DNA of 64,000 nucleotides from Macrolepiota albuminosa (taxonomy: Eukaryota > Basidiomycota > Agaricomycetes > Agaricales > Agaricaceae): NCBI GenBank assembly GCA_027475525.1, contig JAMWFC010000054.1:1232468-1296467 (forward strand), given 5' to 3'. Shown piece after piece: positions 1 through 11,806 of this stretch. Every line of letters starts with the position of its first letter. The stretch's first letter is position 1. The notes beneath the pieces are model-generated. The model did not search any database and was not told the DNA's origin. It saw nothing but the letters and a program-made list of their open reading frames with translations. The position numbers and the translations under genes were made by a program.

Positions 1-1125
1 TGTGCTGCCATGCATATGCATGTCAGGAGGGCATAGGAAACTTTGGAGTTTCAACTTGTCAAGCTCTCAATGGCCCTCATCTGATGACACATTAAAGCTG
101 CTTATAAGTGGTCCAAATTCTGTGTACATTTCTTTTGTACAAATGTGGATACCAGTTATATTGTTCCAAGGATTGCAACTTCATTGCATCACTTTTTGCT
201 TCTTGTGAGTCCTTTTTTGCTTTAGCAACCCTACCTTTCTTGGCTATAGCATCAAACATGACTCACCTTCTTTATCAAGCAAACAAACCATCTTTCTGAA
301 TAGTCTTTGCTGGAAAAAAGCTTAGAATAAATCCAATATGGCTTAACAACATATTATATTTGTTTGTCTGCAATTTCTTCTCTAGTCCATATCTAGAAGT
401 GTATATGTTGTATAATCAGGCCACCTACAAAGAGATGTTTGCTATCTATATCACCACCAATGTCCCTCTTTATATTTGCTGAAGATTCAAGCCCCCATGG
501 TGAGCTGACAACAATGTCATTTGGATGTATTGCTCTTGTCAAGCAGAGGCTTGTGTAGCACAGGAGAAATATTGTTGTAGCTTATTGCCAGAGAAACATC
601 AAACAGTTCTCTCTTCTTTGCCACTGCCATTGCCATCTCCTCCCTTAATTAACAATAACACAAATACTCTTCCTCATTCATGTCCACTGTCCTCATCTTC
701 TTTGGAAACTCCAGAACCTCAAATAACAGGCCCATCAAACATCCTAGAGTCCATCAATAAAGTAGAAATCACATCAGATGTATGGCTGAAAACACATAAC
801 AAGGAGAGACTACAGTATACTCAATGGAAACACCTGAGGAACATGAGGCTTGGCTTTGAGATAAAGCAATAGCAGAAATGGTATAATGCAATACCAATGC
901 ACTAGAACTCATTATTGGTAACTACCTCTTCATATAGATTCATTGTATCATAGTAATAGAGCAGCGACTCATTTGACAAGACAAATAAAACCAAATATAG
1001 CATTTGTATTGACTAAAAGAACATTTTTACATCTCTCATCAGAAGGAATAGCATCTCATTGCTTGACTTCATCCACACCTCAAATGCAAGAATGTCAAGA
1101 AGCCTGCACAACTAGTGTTGTTCTG
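1..1125. other. AT-rich stretch without recognisable gene
   Basis: Short open frames exist (for example 525-872 plus, 115 codons) but show no domain, no plausible intron structure and mostly low-complexity Ser/Pro/Leu composition. I see nothing else supportable here; the surroundings suggest degenerate repeat DNA. Confidence 0.4.
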
Positions 1126-1230
1126 GCCTGGCTCAAGGTGGCTTGGGCTCATACCAATACCTGGGCCAGGCCAAGCCCTCAATGATGGCCTGGCTCTGGC
1201 TGGGCTTGGCCCAAGCCCCAGCCTGTAGCA
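1126..1230. repeat. GGCCTGGC-rich low-complexity block, copy 1
   Basis: A GC-rich island in AT-rich sequence made of variants of GGCCTGGC, GGCTTGGGC and GCCAAGCCC. A similar block lies at 2046-2180. Both contain the octamer on both strands, so the block is partly self-complementary. Function unknown. Confidence 0.5.
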
Positions 1231-1660
1231 GACAAAGAGTACATTTTTTTTAGTAGAATCCATGAGTATAAAGATGAAATGTTTATATATCTATTTGGAA
1301 TCAAGGTCAATGTCAATGTTGATATTGAAATCATTATCATATTTATCTTCAGACAGCAATTCATCCCAATCTTCTTCTGTCTCCACTCCACCGTTATTCT
1401 CATCATCCTCAATCTATTTGAGCTCAGCCTTATCAAAGGATGAAGGGCCAGATTCCCTGAAGAGCAAGTTATGTTGAATAGCACATTTCAAACATTGTAA
1501 TGCTTCAACAATGTCACCCCTCTGTTACAATCTAATCATGAGGCACTATAAATGTGTGCAGCTATTTTATATTTTCATATTTCACATTTATCACATACTC
1601 ATTGTCATGGATTAGACAAAGCAGACGACATCAATGTAAACATCTACATACTGACAGATA

Positions 1661-1875
1661 CCCTCAGTCAATTGTAGAATTGACTGAGGGTGAGCAAATA
1701 ATTATCAAACTAGACACACAAATACTTACTGTACCTCAGATAACATACTTACAAAGTCTATATTCCTATAGATACAGAATAGAGTCAATTCTACAATAGA
1801 CTGAGGATAACATACTTACAAAGTCTATATTCCTGTAGGTCCAAATTCAAACACCCTCAACTGATGTAGATCTAA
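1661..1875. repeat. Copia-type LTR relic with CCCTCAGTC palindrome
   Basis: A perfect inverted repeat lies at 1661-1690: arms of 13 nt (CCCTCAGTCAATT and its complement) around the 4-nt loop GTAG. A second, partial copy (GTCAATTCTACAATAGACTGAGG) follows at about 1784-1806. A short direct repeat starting TAACATACTTACAAAG occurs at 1741 and 1808. The same arrangement (palindrome, half palindrome, two copies of an element-specific repeat about 60 bp apart) occurs in the copia LTRs at 36.6-37.3, 42.1-42.8 and 51.4-51.7 kb, so this is read as a relic of a related LTR. Outer ends not resolved. Confidence 0.5.
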
Positions 1876-2045
1876 GTACCAGCCATACAGGAAAATGTAT
1901 ACCCATATTTGCCCAAGATGCATGGCTACAGTGTCATTGATGAGCATAGTCAGACATTATATCAAAGCCATCAATGTCAAACTCTGTTAAAATATGTTGA
2001 ACGTCTGTCAAATTGTTTGCATGTGTTATCTATTGACCTTGAAAG

Positions 2046-2180
2046 CCGCAGCCTGGGCCACCAGCTCAGGCTTTTTCACCATGATGAGCCAAGCCAAAGC
2101 TGTAACCAAGCTGTCCCCTTGGGCCTGGCTGCAACAGGCCTAGCTTGGCCTGGCTGACAGCTTGAGGCCAGGCCAGGCAC
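2046..2180. repeat. GGCCTGGC-rich low-complexity block, copy 2
   Basis: Second GC-rich block with repeated GGCCTGGC, CCAAGC and GGCCAGGCC variants. With the block at 1126-1230 it brackets the palindromic LTR relic. Whether the two blocks are ends of one element cannot be decided by eye. Confidence 0.45.
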
Positions 2181-2265
2181 AACACTATGCACAACCTATG
2201 CCCAAATCAATTATTCCTGTTGACAAGGAAACAAGAGAACTCTGGTCTTCTGTAACTATGTCTAC

Positions 2266-2991
2266 TCAACCCCAGTACACTACTCCAGTGGTTGCAACCA
2301 GGGGTAGGTGTTTTATGAGAGTGCAGAGGGTGTCAGAGATGGTGTCAGTCATTTGGTAGAGGAGGGTCAATTTGGCAGTGTGCTGGATGAGGGAGGCTTG
2401 GGTGAGCTGCACCTGCATCTCTAGGTAGAGCAGGCAAGTCCAGGCTTTGTCCTGGGGGGCCATAGTGTCTGAAGAAGCTTCTGGATTAGCAGGCTGAAAC
2501 ATGGAGCATACAGGTACTTCAAATCTGGTGAGAGAGCAACAAACAGGTGTGGGATGGGGTTCTGGCAGGCTGTAGAAGGCTTCCAGACAAGTTAGGAAAC
2601 TTGTTCTGCTGTAAGGGCAGCCTGTGGCTAATCACACAACTGGCAGAGAGAAATCCAAAGTGTATTATACAGGCTGCCACATAATGAGAGGAATAATTAA
2701 TCACTCTGGCAGAGGAAAATCCAAAAAGAACAAGTCTAAGGATTCCTCTGCCTCAGTGTGGTGCATCAGTGCAATAGCAGTAGCATGTGAATGATTATAC
2801 AATACATAAAACCTATCCCAGGATGAGTTGGAGAGGTCCTGGAAGCTTCTGGAAGGGCATGTAGAAATACTGGAAGTGCCAAAAGGGAAGTCCTCTAACA
2901 GGTTGTGGTAGTATTGTTGCCCTTGTTGGTTGTCCATCAAGTTCATCTGTTTTGCAAGGGTGTCAATGGCATAGGTACATTGATTGGTCAT
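2266..2991 (-). pseudogene. Unidentified degenerate coding remnant interrupted by an LTR4 relic
   Basis: Two minus-strand open stretches (2266-2502 and 2701-2991) have protein-like composition, but neither shows a known motif. Between them lies an old LTR family 4 relic (2610-2750). A degenerate gag-like or host fragment is possible. I do not assign a function. Confidence 0.2.
2610..2750 (-). repeat. Degenerate LTR family 4 relic
   Basis: On the plus strand the segment starts TGTAAGGG and carries two copies of a GGCAGAGG(G/A)AAATCCAAA-like motif, as in the complete minus-oriented copy at 11309-11806. It is clearly older (many substitutions) and truncated. Confidence 0.6.
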
Positions 2992-3672
2992 ATCCTCAAA
3001 ACTTTCCCATCTCTTCTTGTCTAGGTGCTGGTCAGCTAGCTCCCAAGACAGTGAAGACCTCTGCCATGATATGGGGTAACCTTGTTGGTTAAGTCAATAA
3101 AGAAATTGAGGTCAACTTGGCTAAGGATTGCATGTGTCAATAATAGAAAAGAGGCCCTCAAGTAGTCTTTTCACAATGTTGCAGTTCTCCACCATGATGC
3201 AGTAGATAGTGTCATTTAGCTCCACTTGTTGTTGACACATAATGTGACCCTGCTTTGCAAGAGATCAGTAAGTACAATCAACATACTCACTAATAAAGAA
3301 CTCTGGGTCATCAAACATGTTGATCTCCACTATTCCAATCTCCAGTACATAGTTGGGCTGAATAAATTTGGGGGTTCCCACTAGACATTCAGTCCCTTCT
3401 AGTACAGGTGGCTACTCCTTTAAGACCTTCACATCTCCTTTCTGAATGAGATAGAAATGGACCATGTTAGCTATAGTAGTGCATCTTTGATACTCAATGT
3501 GATTCTCTCTCAGATAAGTGCTTCCCTCAATCTCAAAACTATACAATCCTAGCTCTGTTGTGGCCTGGAGCAATGTTCCACTCCACATCCAATTTACCTT
3601 CTGACACTTGGATAATTTTTGAGTGTACCATATTTATAAGCTCCAGTCTGGGCTTCCTCTTTAACTCTGCGC
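2992..3672. other. No gene seen
   Basis: AT-rich sequence with stops in all frames and no repeat matched elsewhere in the window. Confidence 0.4.
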
Positions 3673-4522
3673 TTTAGTACTTGGTGGCAAGTATTACTGT
3701 AGTTCTGGGGCTTATTGGTAACTCAGAAAGTTCCCTCTAATCCACACTGTTGCTTGCTGATTGCTTGAGGTAATGAGGTGCTTCACAGAATATTAAATAC
3801 TCTGGTGGGCAGTAGAAGGTTCTCAGTCAACTCCAGCCTAAGCAGTTCACTCCCTGGGAACTGCCGAGCCTTTGTTTTCCAATAGACTTCCAAGAAGAGG
3901 TTCAATAAACTCTAGCCTAGGTGATTCACTCCCTGGGAACCACTGAGCCTTTGCCTATCAAATGCCTGTCTATTCTCTACTAAACTTGGGCTATTTATAC
4001 TGTTTTTCTAGTGCACAGACCACTATCTACACATGACTCTGTCAACTCCTCAGCCTCCAAAACATATTTGATAGTCCAATTTCCCTTTTGGGAAGCCTGT
4101 TTCAGTGCCACCATTCCATTCATCTCTTCCTTCCTCCATTCAATGCATGTGCCACCATTTCAATCATCTCTTTTGACATCCCCTCCATGCTTCTTTCCCT
4201 TTCCCCTTTCAGTCATGTCAAATTGGGCATTGTCAGATCAGATCTTGATCTAGATCATCACAATTTGATCCCATTTCGTCACTTCTGCCAGCTCCCATGC
4301 TTCCCCTCCCCATTACAGTGGTTGGACTATTATTGAGTTGATAGCTTGAGCTGGTCCCTCCCCTTTGTTCTGTACTGTCTGTGTATTTATTGGGGTGTTT
4401 TTGGAGATATGATTTATTGAGACTGCTACCAGGAGGCTTACAGTTTTCAGCCTTATGATTAAATGTTTATTTTGACTTCTGGTGCATGTTGTGTCCCTGA
4501 CTGCTGGTACAGCGTTGTATCA
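3673..4522 (+). mobile_element. Solo LTR, family 5, with GCGC target duplication
   Basis: This 850-bp unit matches, in reverse orientation, the unit at 53948-54915. It ends in ...CGTTGTATCA; the start (TTTAGTACTTGG) corresponds to TGTAGTACTTGG in the other copy, so the intact family reads TG...CA. It is flanked by a perfect 4-bp duplication GCGC (3669-3672 and 4523-4526). No internal coding region remains, so it is a solo LTR or a very short non-autonomous element. Inside it are two copies of a CACTCCCTGGGAAC motif about 75 bp apart. The gypsy or copia assignment is open; 4-bp duplications favour a gypsy-type integrase. Confidence 0.75.
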
Positions 4523-5269
4523 GCGCTGAACCTGATTATGGCATAGTTCAATGGTCTGGCAGAGGCTGTAGTATTGCTATCCCTGATAGGGAGAAAAATC
4601 TGGAGTTTGAATGGGTCTCTTCTAGCATGAAGGTTTTGGAGCAGACTTCAAGTTGATGAACAGATGTATTAAGGCTGTTTCTATTCAGTACACATACAAT
4701 CAGTTCTACTCCAGTGGACATCTGAGACTGGGTATCCAGCACATTGTGATTTACCACCTCTTTGAGTACAGGTGTGTAGGACTAGATCCAAGAACTTATA
4801 AAACAGTTAAAGTAATCCTCAGTGAACTGTCTCAATATCCTTGCCTTTTCTTCCTACATAGAGGTATTTCCTAATTTGACACTTGATTACTAATACATAT
4901 AATTTTTTGCCCTCGTAGTAGACACGCTTACCACTCCATGGTTGCCCTGAGGTGTGTATAATTACTTGTATATTTTTCCCCCACTCATTTACTAATAATG
5001 CTCTACCAGACATATCTATTGACCCCAGGGAGGTAGTCTGAGAAAATGACATGCGGTTGTTCATCTTCAACTAAGAGTGCTGCCATGAGGCATCCAGCAA
5101 TTTCTTCATGCAAGGTGGAAGCAAGATATTTAGTTTGAGAGAGCAAAGTGACAATGGAATGTTTATGGTCAATAGCAGAACTGAGTGAGAACCCTTTCTC
5201 TTACTATGTAAGAGAGTCAGATTGACTTTGCACACGAACCATCAGTTAGTCCATCCCACTGCTAGAACT
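4523..5269. other. No gene seen
   Basis: Open frames at 4548-4757, 4653-4874 and 4819-5070 overlap one another on both strands and show no domain. The stretch is the 5' flank of the amidase pseudogene; its true N-terminus could lie in the last 100 bases. Confidence 0.35.
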
Positions 5270-6740
5270 TGTCTTGTCTAGACATCCTTGCCCTCTATTG
5301 CCTCTGCAAAGACAAATACGCCAGCTTCCTCTTTGGTGCAATTCCAAACCTCTCAGGCAGCGAGATGCCCACCAACATCACTCTCAACAATACATCCCTG
5401 TCCCCTCATGTCTAAGCCTGCTCACCAAATCCCTCCTGCTCTCCAGCATGCGCTTCAACATTGAAGAACTTCCTACAGGTTAAGGCTCACATGCATACAC
5501 TCTCATCTATCCTCCCCACTCTCCACCACTGCACCATCAATTCAATGCCTACTCACTCTCAGCGCCTCTCTTGTAGGCAAGACATGCATGTCCCAGTTCA
5601 CACACAGTGCACAGCCCTGGGAGTATGTCAACCACATATACTTGCTCAACCCACATGGAGATGGGCATTTCATGGCATCTGCATCGAGCTCTGGGAGCGC
5701 ATGTGCAATTGCAGGGTATGAATGGGTCGAGTATACTGCAAGAGTGATACAAGGGGAAGTGTGAGGAAGCCTGGGGCATTTGTGGGCGCATATGAGATGA
5801 GGTCTACGCATGGGAGTTTGGATATGAGCGGTGTGCTACCGCTGTTGGAGGAAATGGATACAGCAGGCTACTTTATGTTTGCGGCATTCGATGGTAAAAC
5901 AAATGTTGTATTTTTTGATTGTTGCTGATTCGCCCTGGTAGATGCAAACACTCTCCCATCTGAAAGAAATGCCAAACAATTTGATTCCCCAAAAGACTAT
6001 TCTACCTGACCAAATATTATCCTGTCTCCAACCCCATAGCCCAAGTTCTCTAAGATGACTTTGCAGCCATGCTGTCAAAGCACCTCGAAATAACCATTGT
6101 CCCAATCAATTTTACCACTTCTCTGCTGGACCACATCCCCTTGCATGACTTTGTCCAATTCCAGCTTGCATCAAACACTCTGGCCAAGTACTGTGCCTGG
6201 GTGTCCATTGGCAAACTGCTTGTTGAGGCGTACAAGGACCAGTTTAACTTCACACCACACACAAAGGCAATGTTCTTGCATGGCGAGAGACACACAGTGC
6301 AGGATTTTGTCGCAGCCCAATGTGTCCTTCATGTGTTCCACGAGTCTGGTGTCAAATCTTATCAAAGCAGATATCAAGTCATGCTCAGACTCATTGTTCA
6401 TTTATGACACGAGCACCAGTGGCTGGCCGTCATACCACATTGAAGAGTTTAATATTATGTAAGGGGCTGCACAGGCCCAGTTGGTGGAGATGGGAACATG
6501 GTGAAGCCATTTGATTATGTCACGTTGATGACAGGGTTGCCTGAAGTGACCATTCTGCTGGGCCAGGTGGGGTATTATAGCCATGTTAGTAGGGAATGAA
6601 AGATGTTGCCTGTTGCGGTGCAGGTCATTGTACATAGGGGTTGCAATGATTTATTGTTGAATCTTGTTGAAAAGTTGGCAGGAAGAGAATTGTTGGATGC
6701 TGTTAGGACAGGGAAGAATGCATTTGATTTTGGTTTGTGA
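5270..6740 (+). pseudogene. Amidase-signature family pseudogene
   Basis: The three forward frames joined together read as a fungal amidase (amidase signature family, Ser-Ser-Lys hydrolases acting on carboxamides). Recognisable in order: an N-terminal segment with FLFGAIPNLSG (about 5315); VGKTCMSQF (5570), the equivalent of the usual GKTKTSQF stretch; NPHGDG then [15 protein letters not shown] (5645-5725), the Gly/Ser-rich signature; [16 protein letters not shown] and a following [13 protein letters not shown] (5755-5840), the second half of the signature; INFTTSLLDH (6105); SLFIYDTSTSGWPSY (6390-6435); and a C-terminal part with LPEVTILLGQVGYYSHV (6540-6590) and LLNLVEKLAG. Stops and at least four frameshifts separate these blocks, and the middle stretch carrying the catalytic Lys region seems deleted. 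The locus is therefore dead. It is GC-richer than its flanks, as expected for former host coding DNA. Confidence 0.75.
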
Positions 6741-7384
6741 TATTTCTAGTACAGGTGTATTGTTATGACGTTGCACTTGCACTCTCTCTTTGATTTTACC
6801 TAGTATTTATAGCAAATCATGACTGGAAGTCATAGGCCACTTCTTACTTCCTTGGGGAGGAAAATGGAGACAGCCTCCATGGTACTTGATAAACAAAAAA
6901 TTGATTGAGTACAACACTGTTAACGGAACTGATAATAGATATGAATACTAGCAATGATGGGATAGAGTCAGTAATTTTTTTCAACCTAGACAATTACTGG
7001 CTGCACTATCATGACCCTTTTAAATGTTCCAATGGATTGATTCCATCTATGACACCAAATGTTCCTGAGAGATACATCACCACTGTAGTCCTACTTACCT
7101 GAGGCACTTGAATTTATCAAATGACCACAAATGAAAAATAAGGAACATCTCCACCTATGAAAGCTCCTCTTCAGCTTACAAAGATGCACTACAAGAGATC
7201 AGACACATACCAACGTCGAAAGAATTGCCCATACCAAGAGACTTGCAGGGGAGAGATGAGACATGGCAATGAAAAACCAGACAGAAAACCTTGGGGAGGA
7301 AGGATGAGGTACAAATCAGCAAGAAGCTGAAGCCTACAAAGGAGACCAGATATATCTGCAAGAAGACGTTGTTGGAAATCAAGC
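6741..7384. other. No gene seen
   Basis: AT-rich, stop-rich sequence downstream of the amidase relic. Short frames at 6905-7102 plus and 7176-7446 minus lack any motif. Confidence 0.35.
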
Positions 7385-7515
7385 AGAGATGCTGTCAGAC
7401 CTAAGATCAATGTAAGTACGTTAATCCTCAGTCTCGTAACAATCAACTAATATTGCACTGTACCTAAGATCAATGTAAGTACGTTAATTCTGAGGTCTAC
7501 TTTAGTAGACTGAGA
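7385..7515. repeat. Copia-type LTR relic with half palindrome
   Basis: Contains CCTAAGATCAATGTAAGTACGTTAAT-type repeats at about 7400 and 7463, and CCTCAGTCTCGTAACAATC next to the first copy. This matches the R-repeat plus CCTCAGTC layout of the copia LTRs further right. Only one palindrome arm survives, and the element ends are not visible. Confidence 0.45.
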
Positions 7516-7669
7516 TTTTACTACCTGCTTTGGCATGCATTTTGTCCTCAAAATTTGTGCCCCTCATGTGATCTCAGCCATTGCCATGTCTCTTTTACTA
7601 CCTGCTTTGGCATGCATTTTGTCCTCAAAATTTGTGCCCCTCATGTGATCTCAGCCATTGCCATGTCTC
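7516..7669. repeat. Perfect 77-bp tandem duplication (7516-7592, 7593-7669)
   Basis: Two identical adjacent 77-bp copies. Six other perfect duplications in the window have the same 77-bp period, so this is probably an assembly join and not a biological repeat. Confidence 0.85.
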
Positions 7670-7684
7670 TTCCTCTACTGGCTA

Positions 7685-7837
7685 TGTCCTTGATATTTGC
7701 TCCCTTTTGGCTATCTTTACCAGCTATTACTATCATGTCCTCGATATTTGCTCCCTTTTAGCTATCTTTACCGGCTATTACCACTATGTCCTTGAAATTT
7801 GCTCCCTTTTGGCTATCTTTACTGGCTATTATGTTGC
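7685..7837. repeat. 51-bp tandem repeat, three diverged units
   Basis: Units start TGTCCTTGATATTTGCTCCC at 7685, 7736 and 7787. They differ by several substitutions, so this is a genuine minisatellite, unlike the perfect 77-bp duplications nearby. The open frame through it (7555-7862) is an artefact of the repeat. Confidence 0.8.
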
Positions 7838-9104
7838 TCCTCTTTTCTGCTATCTCTGCTGAGTAATTAATCAATTTTTTTATGTTAAAAGATTATACTT
7901 TTATTTTCTATACATCTATATTTTAAGTTGTTTTTTTTTTCTGTATTGAGTGCATTATTGTTTTTTTCTTTTACCAAGTTGAGAGATTCTGTTTTTTTTT
8001 TCATATATATATGTATGTTTTTTGAATAAGTTTATTGTTTTTTTCTTTTACCAAGTTGAGAGATTCTGTTTTTTTTTTCATATATATATGTATGTTTTTT
8101 GAATAAGTGTATATATATTTTTTTTTTGAATATGTAATTTATTTCATGTTGTTAAATATCTTGTTTATTATTGTAATTTATTACATCTAGTACCTAGAAA
8201 GAGGAGCATACATGAAAATTGTACAATTATGTGATTTTTTTTTTTTTGCTTTAGCAGTCATTATTCTGTTCTCTTTATTTATTTTCATCTTTGAAAATTA
8301 GACCATATTGTTTTTGGTATTCATAGAACTTTTTGAATTGTTTTTTTTATAAGCTTGTATAGATCCAGTTTTCTGTTTAATAGAATATGCTTATATAAGC
8401 TAATACTCCATCAATAGTTTATGTAAGCTGTTGCTCCAGCAATGGTTTATATAAGCTATTGCTTTTGTAATAGTTTATTGTTTGATCAATCTGTTTTGCA
8501 TTTTGATATATTGATTGAGTTTATAAATTTGCTTTCTTTTAGCATTTTATACATAGTTGTCAATCTGCTATGATGCTAAGTGTTATTGAATAAAAATTGT
8601 ACATGAGAGTTGTCAAACTATAACTCCTTTTATTTATGCATATTTAAAGAGTCAACTGTTATGATTTTAGTCTCTTATCTACATTAACTAATACATTTAA
8701 TATATTGAAATAAATAATTAGAGAGCTATTAACTGTTATGATTTTAGTCTCTTATCTACATTAACTAATACATTTAATATATTGAAATAAATAATTAGAG
8801 AGCTATTAGAAACTAAAAAGCTTTAATTAATCATCTTGGATATAAATTATATCTTGTGCTTATATAGTATCAAAACATACCTACAAGAAGCATATTTATT
8901 TATCACTTTTAGCATAGTTTGTTGTAGTACTCAAACTATTTCTGTTTACAAATATAAATATGAAGCCACAATTGCAGAAAGATACATCTGTTTCTGTATA
9001 GAAGTCATATTGATGTCAATATCTTCTATGTCTACAGAGACAATAATGAAAATTGAAGGCTTTGAAGTTAAATCTCTATATTTTGTCTACTTATCAATAC
9101 ATAT
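7838..9104. other. Very AT-rich stretch with two 77-bp duplications
   Basis: Long T-runs and TATATA tracts. Perfect 77-bp tandem duplications lie at 7955-8108 and 8654-8807. The frame 8836-9234 is Ile/Ser-rich and runs into the LTR at 9105; it is not supported as a gene. Confidence 0.5.
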
Positions 9105-9911
9105 TGTCAAGAGACTTCTCATTTCTTCCTTCTTTACTCCTTATTCCTTCACTCTCCTTTTATTTATTTCCTTATTTCTTCTATCATTCTCTATTTTCTT
9201 AACACTATCTGTTAGTACTACTCTCAGCCTTTGAGGTGCTCTGGTTCCTTAGCTATCATTCAGACAAGTGTGGATTTTTCAGCACCACTTTCAGACTGCT
9301 TATATAAGCCACAGTTTGGCTTTCTGACTTTCAAAGTCCAGAGTTTTCCTGCCTTGTTTATACAGTTGTTTATTTAGGCAATTTTAGAGTTTTGAAGATT
9401 TTGTTGAACTGTACAGTTGTTTTCCATGCTTCAGAGGCCCCAGAAGCATCCAACCTGGCATAGGGAATTCCTAGACTTGTTTTCTTTTGATCTCCCTCTG
9501 CCAGGTGAGTAGTTATTATGATATTGTCAGTATATACTCTAATACACTTTGGATCTCCCTCTGCCAGCTGTGTGACTGAGCCACAGTAGTTATTATGATA
9601 TTGTCAGTATATACTCTAATACACTTTGGATCTCCCTCTGCCAGCTGTGTGACTGAGCCACAGTCTCCAGAGGTTGCCCTTACAATGCTCAAGTTTGCTC
9701 AGTATCATGAAAATTGAATAGTGGAGGATTGGGTTCAGAGACCCTAGAAGCATCCAACCTGGCATAGGGAATTCCTAGACTTGTCCTCTTTTGATCTCCC
9801 TCTGCTAGGTAAGTAGTTATTATGATATTGTCAGTATATACTCTAATACACTTTGTATCTCCCTCTGCCAGCTGTGTGACTGAGCCACAGCCTCCAGAGG
9901 TTGCTCTTACA
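9105..9911 (+). mobile_element. Deleted LTR family 4 element with CATAT target duplication
   Basis: 9105-9684 is a full family 4 LTR (TGTCAA...CTTACA), about 503 bp once the 77-bp duplication at 9508-9661 is discounted. It is followed by a 53-bp non-LTR remnant (9685-9737) and the last 174 bp of a second LTR (9738-9911). The whole is flanked by CATAT at 9100-9104 and 9912-9916. This is best read as an element whose interior and most of one LTR were deleted. Like the other copies it carries a TATATAAGC-type TATA motif and the repeated (T/G)GATCTCCCTCTGCCAG motif. Confidence 0.75.
9508..9661. repeat. Perfect 77-bp tandem duplication inside LTR4
   Basis: Copies 9508-9584 and 9585-9661 are identical. 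The other family 4 LTRs (11309, 42793) have this stretch once, so the second copy is extra. It fits an uncollapsed 77-mer overlap. Confidence 0.85.
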
Positions 9912-10045
9912 CATATCATGCTATCCAATTCTTAGATTTATGTTGATAAACACTAATGTATATGATTGATCAACTTCTTCAATCATTGAAAAACCTCTCT
10001 CTTCAAACTGTTGGAAGACATTCCACTACACAAACTCACTCAAAA

Positions 10046-10217
10046 TGTAACAGAGTAGGCTGTCACAGCCTATGATTTGGTCACACTTGTTACAGTAACT
10101 CTTTAGTCTATATTCTTTGCCAGTCCCTATGCTTGTGTAGTCACCATTCTTGCTATAGAATTGGGTCATATGTACTTGGGACACTAAGGAACTGAACTCA
10201 ACCCATACATTGTTACA
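10046..10217 (+). repeat. 5' LTR of the 172-bp-LTR element
   Basis: Starts TGTAACAGAGTAGGC and ends CATTGTTACA. It is collinear with 18528-18699, with about a dozen substitutions, so the insertion is not recent. No TGG-type primer binding site is obvious right after it. Confidence 0.8.
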
Positions 10218-10429
10218 CTTTTTTGCATATTCAGCTCCAGTGGCTTTGTCACACACTATCACTGGACTATAGCAGAGACTTGGCTACAACACTGCTTATC
10301 TTTTGACTTCTGGACTCTTTGCTGGACTTTTGGGATGCTTTGGACCTTCTATCAGTGTTCCTTCTTGGTTGCAGGATTAGGAGAGGTGTGGATAAGAGTT
10401 GGAGGTGTTTGTAGGTGAGAGATAATGAG

Positions 10430-10690
10430 CTGGCATGAAGATTGGGTCATATCTTGGGAGCAAGGCCACAGTTTGCCCCATCTTCTTTACCATTGTGATT
10501 TCCTTATGTCCAGGATCCTTTTGATATCTGGATGGCCCTCAACTTTCACTTTCTCCTTCTCCATCTCCAGATTTTCAATGTTTTACAAAATTGCCTATAT
10601 TTCACAATCCACTGCACCAATTTCCTTGATTCTAGTGCCATTGGAAGCACATTGCTTCACTTCTTCCAATAACTCCATGGTTGACCCAAT
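10430..10690 (-). pseudogene. Degenerate coiled-coil-like coding remnant
   Basis: Read on the minus strand, 10690 to 10430 gives a charged, helix-prone stretch (for example MELLEEVKQC, RIKEIGAVDCEI and MEKEKVKVEGHPDIKRILD) broken by three stops. It resembles a former N-terminal coiled coil of a gag or host protein, but I recognise no family. Confidence 0.3.
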
Positions 10691-11308
10691 TTAGACCATG
10701 GTGCTAGCTCAAAGTTGTTAGTTGTGGTATTTTTACTATTTTACAGATATCTTGTGATCTGTAGAACTGTTTGGCTCAATTTTCATGGCATTAGATGTGC
10801 CTCAACATGCCCTTTCCAACAATATCTAGGTTTATACTATTTCAGTCCATGGTTTTTGCTCGACGTCATCATCTTTGTCTATCACCTCCTTTTTCCTTAT
10901 TTTTATGGAGAACCTCTGTCTCAGGATTTTTCTAGACCATTTCTGTGATGCATTTATGGTCACTTTCTGCCCCTATCAACCATCCAGTCCATTTCTCAGT
11001 TATTGTTCCAGAATTTGCTATGCCTCTCTATGTGCATCTGCACAGTTCGCATAATTAATTCGACTTTATACTCATTTTCTGATGGATCTGACCTCTATCC
11101 ATCTTCACCATATTATTTTTTGACACCATTCATCAGCTCTATTTTGTTTTATATGTGCCTCACACCTTTCATGTTATTCTGAGGAGGCCTTTGAGGTAAT
11201 CCGAAGGAGTGGACTTTTGTCTGTTTGATCAACTATGACATGATTACTTCTGCCCAACTCTATTCATATCTCCTCAGCATCTTTTCCTTCTTGTGCTTGC
11301 CCTACTAG

Positions 11309-11806
11309 TATAAGGGCGACCTCTAGAGGCTGTGGCTCAGTCACACAGCTGGCAGAGGGAGATCCAAAGTGTATTAGAATATATACTGACAATATCAAGG
11401 TAGCTACTCACCTGGCAGAGGGAGATCCAAAGAGAACAAGTCTAGGGATTCCCTATGCCAGGTTGGATGCTTCTGGGGCCTCTAAAGTGTGGGAAACAAC
11501 TGTACAGTACAACAAAACCTTAAAAACTCGAAAATTGCCTACACAAACACTTGTACAAATAAGGGCAAACTCTGGCAAACTCTGGCTTATATAAGCAGTC
11601 TGGAAGCGGTGCTGAGTGGGCCCACACTTGTCTGAATGGTGGCTAAAGAACCAGAGCATCTCAAGGGCTGAGAGTAGTACTAACAGATAGTGCTGAAAGA
11701 ATAGAAATAGTAAAATGAAATAATGCCAGAAGAAATAAGAGAATGAATGGAAGGAGAGTGAAGAGATAAGGAGTGAGAAAAGGAAGAAATGAGGAGTCCC
11801 CTGACA
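11309..11806 (-). mobile_element. Solo LTR family 4, ACTAG target duplication
   Basis: A 498-bp LTR in reverse orientation: TATAAGGG...CCCCTGACA on the plus strand, the reverse of TGTCAGGGG...CTTATA. It is flanked by perfect ACTAG duplications (11304-11308 and 11807-11811). It contains CTTATATAAGC (TATA-like) and two copies of GGCAGAGGGAGATCCAAAG about 50 bp apart. Confidence 0.85.

Noticed and set aside
525..872. 115-codon plus-strand frame as a gene
   Set aside because: Low-complexity Ser/Pro/Leu composition and no motif, intron or homologous copy in the window.
7555..7862. Open frames encoding repeated hydrophobic LLAIFTxYY-type peptides
   Set aside because: They follow the 51-bp minisatellite and the 77-bp duplication, and similar frames exist in two phases.
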